A stretch of 64,000 nucleotides of DNA from Roseivivax sp. GX 12232 (GTDB taxonomy: Bacteria; Pseudomonadota; Alphaproteobacteria; Rhodobacterales; Rhodobacteraceae), in contig NZ_JAJSEC010000004.1 in the NCBI RefSeq assembly GCF_021272185.1, forward strand, positions 186,001-250,000, read 5' to 3'. The position numbers were made by a program, and so were the translations under genes. Below the pieces are notes generated by a model. The model saw only the letters and a list, made by a program, of their open reading frames with translations, was not told the origin of the DNA and made no database searches. Shown here in pieces: positions 9,645 through 20,183 of this stretch (position 1 is the first letter of the stretch; each line of letters begins with the position of its first letter).

Positions 9645-11033
9645 TCACATGTGGATCGGGCCGTCGCCGCAGGCGAGGGCGGCTTCGCGGACGGCCTCGC
9701 TGTAGGTCGGATGGGCGTGGCAGGTCAGGGCCAGGTCCTCGGCGGCGGCGCCGAACTCCATGGCGACGCAGATCTCGTGGATCAGGTCGCCGGCCATCGG
9801 GCCGATGATATGGGCGCCGAGGATGCGGTCGGTCTTCTTGTCCGCGAGGATCTTCACGAAACCGTCGGCGGCGAAATTGGCCTTGGCGCGGCCGTTGCCC
9901 ATGAAGGAGAACTTGCCGAGCTTGTAGTCGCGGCCGGCCTCCTTCAGCTGCTCCTCGGTCTCGCCCACGGCGGCGACCTCGGGGTGCGTGTAGATCACGC
10001 TGGGGATCACCCCGTAGTTCACATGGCCCGCCTTGCCGGCGATGACCTCGGCGGCGGCCATGCCCTCGTCCTCGGCCTTGTGGGCGAGCATCGGGCCCTC
10101 GGTGGCGTCGCCGATGGCGTAGATGCCCTCGACGGAGGTCTGCCAGTGGCCGTCGGTCTTCACGAAGCCGCGGTCGGTCACCTCGACGCCGAGCTCCTTC
10201 AGGCCGAGGCCCTCGGTCACCGGCTTGCGGCCGGTGGCGACCAGCACGACATCGGCGTCGAGCACCTCTTCGCTGTCGTCCTTCTTCAGGCTGTAGGTGA
10301 CCTTGGCCTTGGTCTTCAGCGCCTCCACGCCCTGCACCGCGGCGCCGAGGATGAACTTCAGCCCCTGCTTCTGCAGCAGCTTCTGGAACTGCTTGGAAAC
10401 CTCGCCGTCCATCGTGGGGGTGATCTTGTCGAGATATTCGACCACCGTCACCTCGGTGCCGAGCCGGGCGTAGACCGAGCCCATCTCGAGGCCGATGACG
10501 CCGGCGCCGATCACCACCATCTTCTTCGGCACCTTGGAGAGCGAGAGCGCGCCGGTGGAGGAGACCACCGTCTTCTCGTCGATCTCGACGCCGGGCAGGG
10601 TGGCGACATCCGAGCCGGTGGCCAGGATGATGTGCTTGGCCTCATGGGTCTCGTCGCCGACCTTGACGCGGCCCTTCTCGGGGATCGAGCCCCAGCCTTT
10701 GAGCCAGTCGATCTTGTTCTTCTTGAAGAGGAACTCGATGCCCTTGGTGTTGGTCTCGATGGTCTCGGACTTGTAGCTCTGCATCTGCTCCCAGTCGACC
10801 GAGGGGCTTTTGCCCTTGAGGCCCATCTTGGCGAAGTTGTGCTCGGCCTCGTGCAGCTGGTGGGTGGCATGCAGGAGCGCCTTGGAGGGGATGCAGCCGA
10901 CGTTGAGGCAGGTGCCGCCCAGGGTCTCGCGGCCCTCGACGCAGGCGGTCTTGAGGCCGAGCTGCGCGGCGCGGATGGCGGCGACATAGCCGCCGGGGCC
11001 GGAGCCGATCACGATGACGTCGTAAGAAGCCAT
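9645..11033 (-). CDS. lpdA: Dihydrolipoyl dehydrogenase (E3)
   Basis: E3 reoxidises dihydrolipoamide on the lipoyl domains of 2-oxo acid dehydrogenases and passes electrons to NAD. The 462-residue protein has an N-terminal FAD site ([19 protein letters not shown]), the redox disulfide [15 protein letters not shown], an NAD site ([14 protein letters not shown]) and the C-terminal dimer-interface catalytic pair in [10 protein letters not shown]. It is the last gene of the minus-strand sucA/odhB cluster, so it most likely serves the 2-oxoglutarate dehydrogenase complex. The gap of about 108 bp to the MAPEG gene leaves room for a separate promoter. Confidence 0.97.
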   Translation of the reverse strand: MASYDVIVIGSGPGGYVAAIRAAQLGLKTACVEGRETLGGTCLNVGCIPSKALLHATHQLHEAEHNFAKMGLKGKSPSVDWEQMQSYKSETIETNTKGIEFLFKKNKIDWLKGWGSIPEKGRVKVGDETHEAKHIILATGSDVATLPGVEIDEKTVVSSTGALSLSKVPKKMVVIGAGVIGLEMGSVYARLGTEVTVVEYLDKITPTMDGEVSKQFQKLLQKQGLKFILGAAVQGVEALKTKAKVTYSLKKDDSEEVLDADVVLVATGRKPVTEGLGLKELGVEVTDRGFVKTDGHWQTSVEGIYAIGDATEGPMLAHKAEDEGMAAAEVIAGKAGHVNYGVIPSVIYTHPEVAAVGETEEQLKEAGRDYKLGKFSFMGNGRAKANFAADGFVKILADKKTDRILGAHIIGPMAGDLIHEICVAMEFGAAAEDLALTCHAHPTYSEAVREAALACGDGPIHM

Positions 11034-11141
11034 GATGGGTGTCCTTTCTGTTGTCGGTCCGGGCGGCGCGGGGGCGGGGCGGGCCGTCAGACCTGCCGGG
11101 CGCTCCGCGCCTCCCGGGGGGAAGTTAGGTCAAGAAGAAGC

Positions 11142-11537
11142 TCATAGCAGCGCCAGGATCAACAGCCCGACGGTCGCGAGCCAGCCCAGCATCCAGATCA
11201 GCGAGCGCCAGGGGCGCAGGCCGAAGTAATAGGCCGGCACGTAGAGGATGCGCGCCAGGAGGTAGAGCGCCGCGCAGAGCGTGGTCGCCGCCCCGCTCTT
11301 GTCGGCATAGGTGATCACCAGGACGGCGATCGAGAAGAGGATCAGCCCCTCGAAGTGGTTGTCGAGGGCGCGGCCCAGCCGGGCGGTGCGGGCGCTCATC
11401 TCGCGCGAGGGCGGGCGGTCGCGGGCCGACATCGTGTAGCCCGGGCCGATCTCGCGGTTGGCGGGCACGGCATAGAGCACGAACTGCAGGCATTGCAGCA
11501 GCGCCGCGAGGATCAGGATGGTCAGTTCGGGGGTCAT
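11142..11537 (-). CDS. MAPEG-family membrane protein
   Basis: This 131-residue integral membrane protein has four hydrophobic segments (about residues 5-22, 62-80, 85-102 and 110-130). The MAPEG pattern is visible: RLGRALDNHFEGLILFS after the first loop and RILYVPAYYFGLRPWRSLIW near the third and fourth helices. Eukaryotic MAPEG members are glutathione-dependent transferases; the roles of bacterial ones are mostly unknown. Its ATG overlaps the stop of the UDG-like gene upstream by four bases, so the two are translationally coupled. Confidence 0.85.
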   Translation of the reverse strand: MTPELTILILAALLQCLQFVLYAVPANREIGPGYTMSARDRPPSREMSARTARLGRALDNHFEGLILFSIAVLVITYADKSGAATTLCAALYLLARILYVPAYYFGLRPWRSLIWMLGWLATVGLLILALL

Positions 11538-12106
11538 GCGGCCCTCCGGGGGCAGGCTTGGGCCAGCGCGCCGGCGATGGCACGGGCCTTGGTCTCGATG
11601 TCCCGGCCGCGGGCCGAGGGATGGGGCAGGGCGGTATGGGCCACATGGGCCGCGGCGCAGGCCTCGGCGGCGGCGCGGCCGAGGGCGAGGGTCGGGCGGC
11701 CCGCGATTTCCTGTCGGGTGATCCGCGCGAAGCAGTCGTTCACCAGCCGCTGCGGCACCGCGCCCGAGCGCGTCGCGGGCAGGGCGTGGAAGGCATGGGT
11801 CAGATAGACCTCGGCGCGGGTCAGCCCGGCCAGGGCCAGCGCCCGGTCGAGCACCCGGTTGAAGAGCATCTCGGGCAAATATCCCTCGCGTGCCAGCCGG
11901 TCGCGATGCGCCCTGGCGGTCGGCGCATCGAGGAAGTTGTAGGACACCAGGATCGGCCCCGAGGCCGATCCGCAGGACAGCTGGTAGGGGGAGACCAGCG
12001 GCAGATCGAGGCCGATTTCATCCAAAGTGGTGAAACCCGCGGGCCGGAAGGCCCGGCGGGCGGCCAGGGCCGCGGCGCGGCCGGATATGCCCGGTGCGGC
12101 GCTCAT
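11534..12106 (-). CDS. Uracil-DNA-glycosylase-superfamily-like protein
   Basis: This 190-residue protein has features of the UDG fold: a central FNRVLDRALALAGLTRAEVYLTHA-like block cut here to ALAGLTRAEVYLTHAF, then VPQRLVNDC, EIAGRPTLALGRAAAEA and the terminal LPHPSARG, which matches the HPS motif of the substrate-binding loop. The usual catalytic motif A is not obvious; the equivalent stretch reads LVSYNFLDAPTARAH. It may therefore be a divergent glycosylase or an inactive relative. It lies between odhB and the MAPEG gene in the TCA operon, with no clear metabolic link. Confidence 0.55.
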   Translation of the reverse strand: MSAAPGISGRAAALAARRAFRPAGFTTLDEIGLDLPLVSPYQLSCGSASGPILVSYNFLDAPTARAHRDRLAREGYLPEMLFNRVLDRALALAGLTRAEVYLTHAFHALPATRSGAVPQRLVNDCFARITRQEIAGRPTLALGRAAAEACAAAHVAHTALPHPSARGRDIETKARAIAGALAQACPRRAA

Positions 12107-12216
12107 GGCCGCAGCGCCCGCCCGGGGGCGGGAGCGCGCCGGTCTTCCCCGGCGGGCGCGGGGTGCGCCGCCGGAGAAGGCTCAACCGGGCTGGCCGGAC
12201 CGCCGGGCATCGCCGA

Positions 12217-13824
12217 TCACAGATCCATCAGCATGCGGCGGGGATCCTCGAGCGCCTCTTTCACGCGCACCAGGAAGGTCACCGCGCCCTTGCCGTCGAC
12301 GATGCGGTGATCGTAGCTCAGCGCCAGGTACATCATCGGGCGGATCTTGATCTCGCCGCCGATCACCATGGGCCGCTCCTGGATCTTGTGCATGCCGAGG
12401 ATGCCCGACTGCGGGGGGTTCAGGATCGGCGAGGACATCAGCGAGCCGTAGACACCGCCGTTCGAGATCGTGAAGGTGCCGCCCTGCATCTCGCCCATCG
12501 AGAGCTTGCCGTCGCGGGCGCGCTTGCCCTTGTCGGCGATGTCACCCTCGATCTGGGCGAAGCTCTTGCTGTCGGCGTCGCGGATCACCGGCACCACGAG
12601 GCCCTGGGGCGTGCCGGTGGCGATGCCCATGTGCACGAAGTTCTTGTAGATGATCTCGGTGCCGTCGATCTCGGCGTTGACCTCGGGGACCTCCTTCAGC
12701 GCATGGGCGCAGGCCTTGGTGAAGAAGGACATGAAGCCGAGCCGCACGCCGTGCTTCTTCTCGAAGAGATCCTTGTACTCCGAGCGCAGCGCCATGACCT
12801 CGGTCATGTCCACCTCGTTGTAGGTGGTCAGCATGGCCGCGTTGTTCTGCGCGTCCTTCAGGCGGCGCGCAATGGTCTGGCGCAGGCGGGTCATCTTGAC
12901 CCGCTCCTCGCGGGCCTCGTCCTCGGCGGAGACCGGGGCGCGGGGCGCCTTCGAGGCCTGGGCCTCGGTCGCGGGGGCGGATTTGGTCGCGGCGATGGCG
13001 GCATCGACATCGGCCTTCATCACCCGGCCGTCGCGGCCCGAGCCGGTGACCTGGTCGCGGCTCACGCCCTTCTCGGCCATGGCCTTCTTGGCCGAGGGCG
13101 CATCCTCCACGTCGGCGCGGCCCTGGCCGGCCTCGGGGGTGGAATACTGGGTGTCACCCTTGGGCGCGGCGGGCTCGTCGCCGCCATGGGCGGTGCCGGC
13201 GGTCGGCTTGGCCTCGGACTGGCCGGCGCCCGCGCCCTTGGTGATCACCGCGAGATGGCCGTTGGCCTCGACCGTGGTGCCTTCCTCGGCGCTGATCTCG
13301 GAGAGCGTGCCGGCGGCGGGGGCGGGCACCTCGACCGAGACCTTGTCGGTCTCGAGCTCGCAGAGCGTCTCGTCGGCGGCGACGCTGTCGCCGACCTTCT
13401 TGAACCAGGTCGAGACGGTCGCCTCGGAGACCGACTCGCCCAGCGTCGGGACCATCACGTCGACCCGCTCGCCTTCGCCGTCCTCGGCTTTGGGCGCGGC
13501 ATCGCCGGCGCCTTGGGCGGGCTTGGCTTCGGCCTCCTTGGCGCTGCCGCCCTTGTCGGACTTGGCGGATGCGTCGCCTGCGCCCGCGCCTTCCTCGATA
13601 TTGGCGAGAAGCGCGTCGACGCCCACGGTCGCGCCTTCCTCGGCGACGATCTCGGAGAGCGTGCCGGCGGCCGGCGAGGGCACCTCGACGGTGACCTTGT
13701 CGGTCTCGAGCTCGCAGAGCATCTCGTCGGCCTCGACGCGATCGCCGGGCTTCTTGAACCAGGTGGAAATGGTCGCCTCGGAGACGGATTCGCCCAGGGT
13801 GGGCACTCGGACTTCGGTGGTCAT
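12217..13824 (-). CDS. odhB: 2-oxoglutarate dehydrogenase E2 (dihydrolipoyl succinyltransferase), two lipoyl domains
   Basis: E2 transfers the succinyl group from E1 to CoA through a swinging lipoyl-lysine. This 535-residue protein has two lipoyl domains, with lipoylated lysines at about K43 ([14 protein letters not shown]) and K161 ([14 protein letters not shown]). They are joined by Ala/Glu/Lys-rich linkers to a peripheral-subunit-binding domain ([20 protein letters not shown], about 270-300) and the acyltransferase core ending [12 protein letters not shown]. Most E2o proteins carry only one lipoyl domain. ATG at 13824 is preferred, with AAGGA upstream; a GTG nine bases earlier overlaps the sucA stop and is the alternative. 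Confidence 0.96.
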   Translation of the reverse strand: MTTEVRVPTLGESVSEATISTWFKKPGDRVEADEMLCELETDKVTVEVPSPAAGTLSEIVAEEGATVGVDALLANIEEGAGAGDASAKSDKGGSAKEAEAKPAQGAGDAAPKAEDGEGERVDVMVPTLGESVSEATVSTWFKKVGDSVAADETLCELETDKVSVEVPAPAAGTLSEISAEEGTTVEANGHLAVITKGAGAGQSEAKPTAGTAHGGDEPAAPKGDTQYSTPEAGQGRADVEDAPSAKKAMAEKGVSRDQVTGSGRDGRVMKADVDAAIAATKSAPATEAQASKAPRAPVSAEDEAREERVKMTRLRQTIARRLKDAQNNAAMLTTYNEVDMTEVMALRSEYKDLFEKKHGVRLGFMSFFTKACAHALKEVPEVNAEIDGTEIIYKNFVHMGIATGTPQGLVVPVIRDADSKSFAQIEGDIADKGKRARDGKLSMGEMQGGTFTISNGGVYGSLMSSPILNPPQSGILGMHKIQERPMVIGGEIKIRPMMYLALSYDHRIVDGKGAVTFLVRVKEALEDPRRMLMDL

Positions 13825-13829
13825 CTCAC

Positions 13830-16805
13830 TCACTTTCCTTCGATCGTCAGCGCTTCGTCCACGAGCGCCTGTTGTTGTGCCTTATGCGCGCTGGCAAGCC
13901 CGGTCGCCGGCGAGGCCGTGGTTGGCCGGCCGATGTAGCGCGGGCGCGGGTAATCGGCGCCGATGCGGCCCAGGACCCATTCGATGTTGGGCTCGATGAA
14001 GGACCAGGCGCCCTGGTTCTTGGGCTCTTCCTGGCACCAGATCACCTCGGCCTGCTTGAAGCGTTCCAGCTCGTTCACCGCCGAGACCGCCGGGAAGGGA
14101 TAGAACTGCTCGATCCGCATCAGGTAGATGTCGTCGATACCGCGGGCGTCGCGTTCCTCGAGCAGGTCGTAATAGACCTTGCCCGAGCACAACACGACGC
14201 GCTTGATCTCGCTGTCGGGCTTCAGCTCGGTCTCCGACAGCCCCGCCTCGGCGTCGTCCCAGAGGACGCGGTGGAAGGACGAGCCGGTGACGAACATCTT
14301 CTCGTCCGAGACGCAGAGCTTGTGCCGCAGGAGCGACTTCGGCGTCATCAGGATCAGCGGCTTGCGGAACGACCGATGCAGCTGGCGCCGCAGGATGTGG
14401 AAGTAGTTCGCCGGGGTCGAGCAGTTCGCCACGATCCAGTTGTCCTGGCCGCACATCTGCAGGAAGCGCTCGAGCCGCGCCGAGGAGTGTTCCGGCCCCT
14501 GGCCCTCGTAGCCATGCGGCAGGAGGCAGACGAGGCCCGACATCCGCAGCCACTTCGATTCCCCCGACGAGACGAACTGGTCGAACATGATCTGCCCGCC
14601 GTTGGCGAAATCGCCGAACTGCGCCTCCCAGAGGGTCAGCGCGTTGGGCTCGGCCAGCGAGTAGCCGTATTCGAAGCCCAGGACCGCGTATTCCGACAGG
14701 GCGCTGTCGATCACCTCGATCCGGGCCTGGCCGTCGCGGATGTGGTTCAGCGGGTAGTAGCGTTCCTCGGTCTCCTGGTCGATCAGGGCCGAATGGCGCT
14801 GCGAGAAGGTGCCGCGAGTCGAATCCTGGCCCGAGAGGCGCACCGGGTAGCCCTCGGTCAGGAGCGAGCCGAAGGCCAGCGCCTCGGCGGTCGCCCAGTC
14901 GAAGCCCTTGCCGGTCTCGAACATCTTCTTGCGGCCGTCGAGCAGGCGCCCGACGGTCTTGTGCAGCGGGAAGCCGTCCGGCGGGCTGGTCATCGCCCGG
15001 CCCACGGCCTCCATGGTCTCTTTCTTGATCGAGGTCTTGCCGCGCTGGTATTTGCCCTGCTTCTGCTTGTCGAGGTGCGACCAGCGCCCGTCCAGCCAGT
15101 CGGCCTTGTTGGGCTTGTAGGTCTTGCCGGCCTCGAACTCCTCGTTGAGGTGGGACTGGAAGGCGGCCTTCATGTCCTCGATCTCGCCCTCGGGGATGAG
15201 CCCGTCCTTGACCAGCCGCTCGGTATAGAGCGTCAGCGTCGTCTTGTGCCCCTTGATCTGCTTGTACATCAGGGGGTTGGTGAACATCGGCTCATCGCCT
15301 TCGTTATGCCCGAAGCGGCGATAGCAGAAGATGTCGATCACCACGTCCTTGCCGAACTTCTGGCGGAACTCGGTGGCGACCTTGGCGGCATGCACCACCG
15401 CCTCGGGGTCGTCGCCGTTGACGTGGAAGATTGGCGCCTCGACCACCAGCGCGTTGTCGGTCGGATAAGGCGAGGAGCGCGAGAAATGCGGCGCGGTGGT
15501 GAAGCCGATCTGGTTGTTCACCACGATATGCACGGTGCCGCCGGTGCGGTGACCGCGCAGGCCCGACAGCGCGAAACATTCCGCCACGACGCCCTGGCCG
15601 GCGAAGGCCGCGTCACCGTGCAGCAGCACCGGCAGGACCTTGGTCCGGGTCGGGTCCTTGAGCTGGTCCTGCTTGGCGCGGACCTTGCCCAGGACCACCG
15701 GGTTCACCGCCTCGAGGTGGCTGGGGTTGGCGGTCAGCGAAAGGTGCACCTCGTTGCCGTCGAACTCGCGGTCCGAGGAGGCGCCGAGGTGGTATTTCAC
15801 GTCGCCCGAGCCGTCCACGTCGTCGGGCTTGAAGCTGCCGCCCTGGAATTCGTTGAAGATCGCCCGGTAGGGTTTGCTCATCACGTTGGCCAGCACCGAG
15901 AGCCGCCCGCGGTGCGGCATGCCGATCACCACTTCCTGCAGCCCCAGCGCGCCGCCGCGCTTCACGATCTGCTCCATCGCCGGGATCAGGCTTTCGCCGC
16001 CGTCGAGGCCGAAGCGCTTGGTGCCCATGTATTTGACGTGCAGGAACTTCTCGAAGCCCTCGGCCTCGACCATCTTGTTGAGGATGGCTTTCCGGCCCTC
16101 GCGGGTGAACTTCACCTCCTTGCCGTAGCCCTCGATCCGCTCCTTGAGCCAGGCCGACTGCTCGGGGTCGGAGATATGCATGTACTGCAGCGCGAAGGTG
16201 CCGCAGTAGGTGCGCTTCAGCACGCTGATGATCTCGCGCAGCGAGGCGATGTCGAGGCCCAGCACCTTGTCGATGAAGATCGGCCGGTCGAGGTCGGCGT
16301 CGGTGAACCCGTAGGAGCGGTAATCGAGCTCGGGGTGTTCCTCGTCGATGTTGCGCATGCCCAGCGGGTCGAGCTGCGCGGCCAGGTGGCCGCGGATGCG
16401 GTAGGCGCGGATGATCATCAGCGCCCGGATCGAGTCGAGCACCGCGCGCTGCACGTCGTCATCGGTCAGCTCGACCTTGGCGTCCTCGGCGCGGGACTTG
16501 ATCTTGTCGGCCGCGCCCTTGGCCTCGGCGGGCATCATCGGCATCGGCCATTCGCCGGTCAGCGCGGCGGTCAGCTCGTCCTGCGGCTGCGGCGGCCAGC
16601 CGGGCTTGGCCCAGGAGGGGCCCGCGGCCTCGCGCTTCACCTCTTTCTCGTCGTCGCCCAGGCTCTCGAAGAAGCGCTGCCAGGCCTCGTCGACCGCATT
16701 GGGGTCGTTGGCGTAGCGGGCATACATCTGTTCGAGGTATTCCGCGTTGTGCCCCTGCATGAAGCTCGAGGCGTGGAACTGATCGTTGGGGCTCTGGTCG
16801 GTCAT
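13830..16805 (-). CDS. sucA: 2-oxoglutarate dehydrogenase E1
   Basis: E1 decarboxylates 2-oxoglutarate with thiamine diphosphate and succinylates the lipoyl domain of OdhB. The 991-residue protein has the usual long form. The N-terminal E2-binding helix contains [12 protein letters not shown]. The thiamine-binding region includes [15 protein letters not shown], and the pyrimidine-binding domain [13 protein letters not shown]. The C-terminal part contains [20 protein letters not shown]. It lies five bases from odhB and is clearly co-transcribed with it. The ATG at 16805 is followed by [14 protein letters not shown], a plausible free N-terminus. Confidence 0.98.
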   Translation of the reverse strand: MTDQSPNDQFHASSFMQGHNAEYLEQMYARYANDPNAVDEAWQRFFESLGDDEKEVKREAAGPSWAKPGWPPQPQDELTAALTGEWPMPMMPAEAKGAADKIKSRAEDAKVELTDDDVQRAVLDSIRALMIIRAYRIRGHLAAQLDPLGMRNIDEEHPELDYRSYGFTDADLDRPIFIDKVLGLDIASLREIISVLKRTYCGTFALQYMHISDPEQSAWLKERIEGYGKEVKFTREGRKAILNKMVEAEGFEKFLHVKYMGTKRFGLDGGESLIPAMEQIVKRGGALGLQEVVIGMPHRGRLSVLANVMSKPYRAIFNEFQGGSFKPDDVDGSGDVKYHLGASSDREFDGNEVHLSLTANPSHLEAVNPVVLGKVRAKQDQLKDPTRTKVLPVLLHGDAAFAGQGVVAECFALSGLRGHRTGGTVHIVVNNQIGFTTAPHFSRSSPYPTDNALVVEAPIFHVNGDDPEAVVHAAKVATEFRQKFGKDVVIDIFCYRRFGHNEGDEPMFTNPLMYKQIKGHKTTLTLYTERLVKDGLIPEGEIEDMKAAFQSHLNEEFEAGKTYKPNKADWLDGRWSHLDKQKQGKYQRGKTSIKKETMEAVGRAMTSPPDGFPLHKTVGRLLDGRKKMFETGKGFDWATAEALAFGSLLTEGYPVRLSGQDSTRGTFSQRHSALIDQETEERYYPLNHIRDGQARIEVIDSALSEYAVLGFEYGYSLAEPNALTLWEAQFGDFANGGQIMFDQFVSSGESKWLRMSGLVCLLPHGYEGQGPEHSSARLERFLQMCGQDNWIVANCSTPANYFHILRRQLHRSFRKPLILMTPKSLLRHKLCVSDEKMFVTGSSFHRVLWDDAEAGLSETELKPDSEIKRVVLCSGKVYYDLLEERDARGIDDIYLMRIEQFYPFPAVSAVNELERFKQAEVIWCQEEPKNQGAWSFIEPNIEWVLGRIGADYPRPRYIGRPTTASPATGLASAHKAQQQALVDEALTIEGK

Positions 16806-17114
16806 TGTGTCACCTCACGAGGCTGGGGACCGTATGTGTGCGCGCCGGGGGCCGCCGGCAACGGGGAAACGAGGGTGGAACCGGAGGCACCGGGCGGCGC
16901 GGCGCCGCTCTGGGCCGGGCCTCGGGCCGGGTCCGGGGCGCGTCGGGCGCCCGCGCGGGATGTCGCGGCGGTCAGCATGGGCGAGGGGTCCTTCCCGGGT
17001 TTGCCGTCTTGAAGCCTCCGGAGCGGGGTCCGCCTTGCGGGCGCCGGTCGGGAGGCTCTTGCGGGTGCGCCGCCCCGGGACCGGGCCCGGGACGGTGCGA
17101 CGTTCCTGCGGGCC
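16806..17114. other. Gene-free gap between sucD and sucA
   Basis: This 309-bp GC-rich gap lies inside the minus-strand TCA cluster. I see only short self-complementary GC runs (for example CCCGGGACCGGGCCCGGG near 17082) and no credible gene. It may hold a promoter for sucA, but no clear -35/-10 pair stands out. Confidence 0.6.
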
Positions 17115-18002
17115 TCAGCCCTTGTCGATCGCGGCCAGGACCGCCTCGCCGAGGGTGGCGGGGCTGTCGGCGACCACGATCCCGGCGGAGTTCATCGCCT
17201 CGATCTTGTCCTCGGCGCCGCCCTTGCCGCCAGCGACGATCGCGCCCGCGTGGCCCATGCGGCGGCCCGGAGGCGCGGTGCGCCCGGCGATGAAGCCCGC
17301 GGTGGGCTTCCAGCGGCCCTTCTTCTTCTCGTCGGCGAGGAACTGCGCGGCATCCTCTTCGGCCGAGCCGCCGATCTCGCCGATCATGATGATGGCCTCG
17401 GTCTCGGGATCGTCGAGGAACCATTCCAGCACGTCGAGGTGCTCGGTGCCCTTGATCGGGTCGCCGCCGATGCCGACGCAGGTCGACTGGCCGAGGCCCA
17501 CGTCGGTGGTCTGCTTCACGGCCTCATAGGTCAGCGTGCCCGAGCGCGAGACCACGCCGACCTTGCCGCGCTTGTGGATGTGGCCGGGCATGATGCCGAT
17601 CTTGCAGGCGTCGGGGGTGATGACACCGGGGCAGTTCGGGCCGATCAGCTTCGACTTCGAGCCTTCCAGCGCGCGCTTGACCTTCATCATGTCGGCGACC
17701 GGGATGCCCTCGGTGATGCAGACGATCAGCTCCATCTCGGCGTCGATCGCCTCGAGGATCGAATCCGCGGCGAAGGGCGGCGGCACGTAGATCACCGACG
17801 CATTGGCCTCGGTGGCGTGCCGGGCCTCGTGCACGGAGTTGAAGACCGGCAGGTCGAGATGGGTCTGCCCGCCTTTGCCCGGCGTCACGCCGCCGACCAT
17901 CTTGGTGCCGTAGGCGATGGCTTGTTCCGAATGGAAGGTGCCCTGCGAGCCGGTCAGGCCCTGGCAGATCACCTTGGTGTTTTCGTCTACGAGAACGGCC
18001 AT
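17115..18002 (-). CDS. sucD: Succinyl-CoA synthetase alpha subunit
   Basis: SucD, with SucC, converts succinyl-CoA and NDP to succinate, CoA and NTP. The 295-residue protein has the N-terminal CoA-binding Rossmann domain ([19 protein letters not shown]), the second domain motif [13 protein letters not shown], and the phospho-histidine loop in [13 protein letters not shown]. It should form a heterodimer or heterotetramer with SucC. A small membrane-protein gene lies between sucC and sucD, which is unusual because the two are normally adjacent or overlapping. Confidence 0.98.
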   Translation of the reverse strand: MAVLVDENTKVICQGLTGSQGTFHSEQAIAYGTKMVGGVTPGKGGQTHLDLPVFNSVHEARHATEANASVIYVPPPFAADSILEAIDAEMELIVCITEGIPVADMMKVKRALEGSKSKLIGPNCPGVITPDACKIGIMPGHIHKRGKVGVVSRSGTLTYEAVKQTTDVGLGQSTCVGIGGDPIKGTEHLDVLEWFLDDPETEAIIMIGEIGGSAEEDAAQFLADEKKKGRWKPTAGFIAGRTAPPGRRMGHAGAIVAGGKGGAEDKIEAMNSAGIVVADSPATLGEAVLAAIDKG

Positions 18003-18054
18003 TTGAGTTCCTTCGTCCCTCTGGCGGGCCCTGTCCGGCCCGCCGGTGTTTCAG

Positions 18055-18399
18055 TCAGTATTCGGCCTGGTCGTCGTCCACCAGCTCGTCGAGGGCGCGG
18101 ACGGCGATGGTCGCGCCTCCCATCAGGATGAGCGTGCGGCCGAGCGACCCGGTCAGATTGGATGGAATGAAACGCGCGATACCGTCGCGCGCCACGCGGG
18201 CCGCGTCGCGGCCGGATCTCGCCTTGCGCGCCTCGGGCGCGCCGCCGGGTTCCGGCAGGCGCAGGGGCGCGGGGTCGCTGCGCCGCAGCGCGAGCCCGCA
18301 TCCCACCAGGGCCAGGCCCAGGAGGAACGGCGTGTAGCTCGGCGCGGAGCGCGGCAGGCTGGGCAGATCGGGGGTCTTGGACGGAAAGAGGCGCGACAT
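18055..18399 (-). CDS. Small membrane protein between sucC and sucD
   Basis: I do not recognise this 114-residue protein. It has two hydrophobic stretches, [17 protein letters not shown] near the N-terminus and [15 protein letters not shown] near the C-terminus, separated by a basic, proline-rich loop, and an acidic tail ([11 protein letters not shown]). ATG at 18399 is chosen because AAGGAG lies seven bases upstream; longer frames lack such a site. It ends 52 bp before sucD and is on the same strand, so it is likely co-transcribed with the succinyl-CoA synthetase genes. A role in membrane association of TCA enzymes would be speculation. Confidence 0.7.
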   Translation of the reverse strand: MSRLFPSKTPDLPSLPRSAPSYTPFLLGLALVGCGLALRRSDPAPLRLPEPGGAPEARKARSGRDAARVARDGIARFIPSNLTGSLGRTLILMGGATIAVRALDELVDDDQAEY

Positions 18400-18618
18400 G
18401 GCAAGGCTCCTTGGCAGGCGGTGGACCGGCGCGGCGCGCGGCACGCGCAGGCGGTGCAGAACCGTCGGGACCGGGGCGCGGAGCGCCCCGAGGTTCGAGG
18501 GACGAACCCCCGGGACCCTAGGTTTGTTCACTGCGACTGCCATGGTCATCGACCCGTTTCCGTCCCTTCGCCAGGGCCCGCGCGACGGAAGACCCGCCGG
18601 CACGCGCCTCAGGGCGCC

Positions 18619-19812
18619 TTACCCCTTCACCGCCTTCACGATCTTCGCGGCGCCGTCCTTGAGGTCGTCGGCGGCGATCACGTCGAGACCGGAGGTGTTG
18701 ATGATCTCCTTGCCCTTCTCGACGTTGGTGCCCTCGAGGCGCACCACCAGCGGCACCTTCAGGCCGACTTCCTTGACCGCGGCGACCACGCCCTCGGCGA
18801 TCACGTCGCAGCGCATGATGCCGCCGAAGATGTTCACCAGGATGCCTTTGACGTTCTTGTCCGAGGTGATGATCTTGAAGGCCTCGGTCACCTTCTCCTT
18901 GGTGGCGCCGCCGCCCACGTCGAGGAAGTTCGCCGGCTCGGCACCGTTGAGCTTGATGATGTCCATGGTCGCCATGGCCAGGCCCGCGCCGTTCACCATG
19001 CAGCCGATCTCACCGTCGAGCGCGATGTAGTTCAGGTCGTACTTGGAGGCCTCGAGCTCCTTGGGGTCTTCCTCGGTCTCGTCGCGCAGCTCGGCCACGT
19101 CGGACTGGCGGTAGAGCGCGTTGCCGTCGAAGGAGAGCTTGGCGTCGAGCACCTTCAGGTCGCCCTTGTCGGTGACGATCAGCGGGTTGATCTCGAGCAT
19201 CTCCATGTCCTTCTCGACGAAGGCGGTGTAGAGGATGCCCATCAGCTTGACGCATTGCTTGATCTGCTGGCCCTCGAGCCCCAGCGCAAAGGCGATGCGG
19301 CGGCCGTGGAAGGCCTGGTAGCCGGTCGCGGGATCGACGCTGAACGACAGGATCTTCTCGGGCGTGGAGGCGGCGACCTCCTCGATGTCCATGCCGCCCT
19401 CGGTCGAGCAGACAAAGGACACCCGGCTGGTGACCCGGTCGACCAGCAGCGCGAGGTACAACTCGCGCTCGATGTCCGAGCCGTCCTCGATGTAGATGCG
19501 GTTTACCTGCTTGCCCGCCGGGCCGGTCTGATGCGTGACCAGCGTCTTGCCGAGCATCTTGCGGGCTTCCTCGGCGGCCTCCTCGACCGACTTGGCCAGG
19601 CGCACGCCGCCCTTCTCGCCGGCGTCGGCCTCCTTGAAGCTGCCCTTGCCGCGGCCGCCGGCGTGGATCTGGGCCTTCACCACCCAGAGCGGGCCGTCGA
19701 GATTCGCGGCCTCGGTCTTGGCATCCGCCGCCTTCAGCACGACGCGGCCATCCGAGACCGGCGCGCCATAGCTGCGCAGGAGCGCCTTGGCCTGATACTC
19801 GTGGATATTCAT
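18619..19812 (-). CDS. sucC: Succinyl-CoA synthetase beta subunit
   Basis: SucC carries the ATP-grasp nucleotide domain and the subunit interface for SucD. The 397-residue length is standard. It starts [19 protein letters not shown], the family hallmark. The ATP-grasp region has [15 protein letters not shown], the magnesium/nucleotide region [13 protein letters not shown], and the C-terminal domain begins about [14 protein letters not shown] with [12 protein letters not shown] for subunit contacts. It heads the sucC-orf-sucD-sucA-odhB-lpdA block, about 110 bp downstream of a pair of GTGATCAC palindromes. Confidence 0.98.
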   Translation of the reverse strand: MNIHEYQAKALLRSYGAPVSDGRVVLKAADAKTEAANLDGPLWVVKAQIHAGGRGKGSFKEADAGEKGGVRLAKSVEEAAEEARKMLGKTLVTHQTGPAGKQVNRIYIEDGSDIERELYLALLVDRVTSRVSFVCSTEGGMDIEEVAASTPEKILSFSVDPATGYQAFHGRRIAFALGLEGQQIKQCVKLMGILYTAFVEKDMEMLEINPLIVTDKGDLKVLDAKLSFDGNALYRQSDVAELRDETEEDPKELEASKYDLNYIALDGEIGCMVNGAGLAMATMDIIKLNGAEPANFLDVGGGATKEKVTEAFKIITSDKNVKGILVNIFGGIMRCDVIAEGVVAAVKEVGLKVPLVVRLEGTNVEKGKEIINTSGLDVIAADDLKDGAAKIVKAVKG

Positions 19813-19921
19813 GTCATCCGTCCCGTGTTACTGCCTTTCGTGCCGCTATACCCAATCGCGCGGGGGCACTTGCAGTCAAATCGTGATGGACGGGCGCTAA
19901 CACGACAAAAAACCGACATTT

Positions 19922-19950
19922 GTGATCACTGGCTTTGCGGCTGTGATCAC
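19922..19950. promoter_or_regulatory. Paired GTGATCAC operators upstream of sucC
   Basis: Two copies of the 8-bp palindrome GTGATCAC lie at 19922-19929 and 19943-19950. Each is preceded by T on the plus strand (TGTGATCAC), and the centres are exactly 21 bp apart, about two helical turns, so a regulator could bind both on one face. They are 110-138 bp upstream of the sucC start. The same pair with the same spacing precedes sdhC (26325-26353). Weak -35-like TTGACT (19879-19874, minus strand) follows. The remaining part of the 371-bp gap to 20183 has no gene. Confidence 0.65.
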
Positions 19951-20183
19951 AAGTTGCGCGCCCTGCGTGACTCGGTCGCGCATGAGCCCGTGCGGCGCTG
20001 CATCACCGGGGCGGGAAAGGCGGTTCGGCGTTTTGACAGCCCGGGCGCCAGCGCGCAGCTTGGCGCGATGAAAGCCCGTCCTGCGCGTCATATCGAGAGG
20101 TTCGCCACCCGTTTCTGGGGTGGGGTTGGCGCGCGTTGTGGCCTCCGCGGGCGGCCCGTGGCGCCGCCCGCCCGGAGCCGCGC

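Noticed and set aside
11308-11318. Other GTGATCAC strings (for example near 11310, 13240, 24915 and 53492) as further TCA operators
   Set aside because: They lie within coding sequence as GGTGATCACC (Val-Ile-Thr or its antisense), are single and lack the 21-bp partner.
13822-13833. GTG at 13833 as the odhB start
   Set aside because: It is possible through a four-base overlap with the sucA stop, but the AAGGA site is too close to it and fits the ATG at 13824 better; the family N-terminus MTTEVRVP also fits.
13872-17012. A 1046-codon open frame on the plus strand across sucA
   Set aside because: It is antisense to sucA and arises from the high GC content and codon bias; its protein is rich in Arg, Gly, His and Val and has no motif. 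Similar long antisense frames over dxs, sdhA, odhB, ecm and the ligase gene were rejected likewise.
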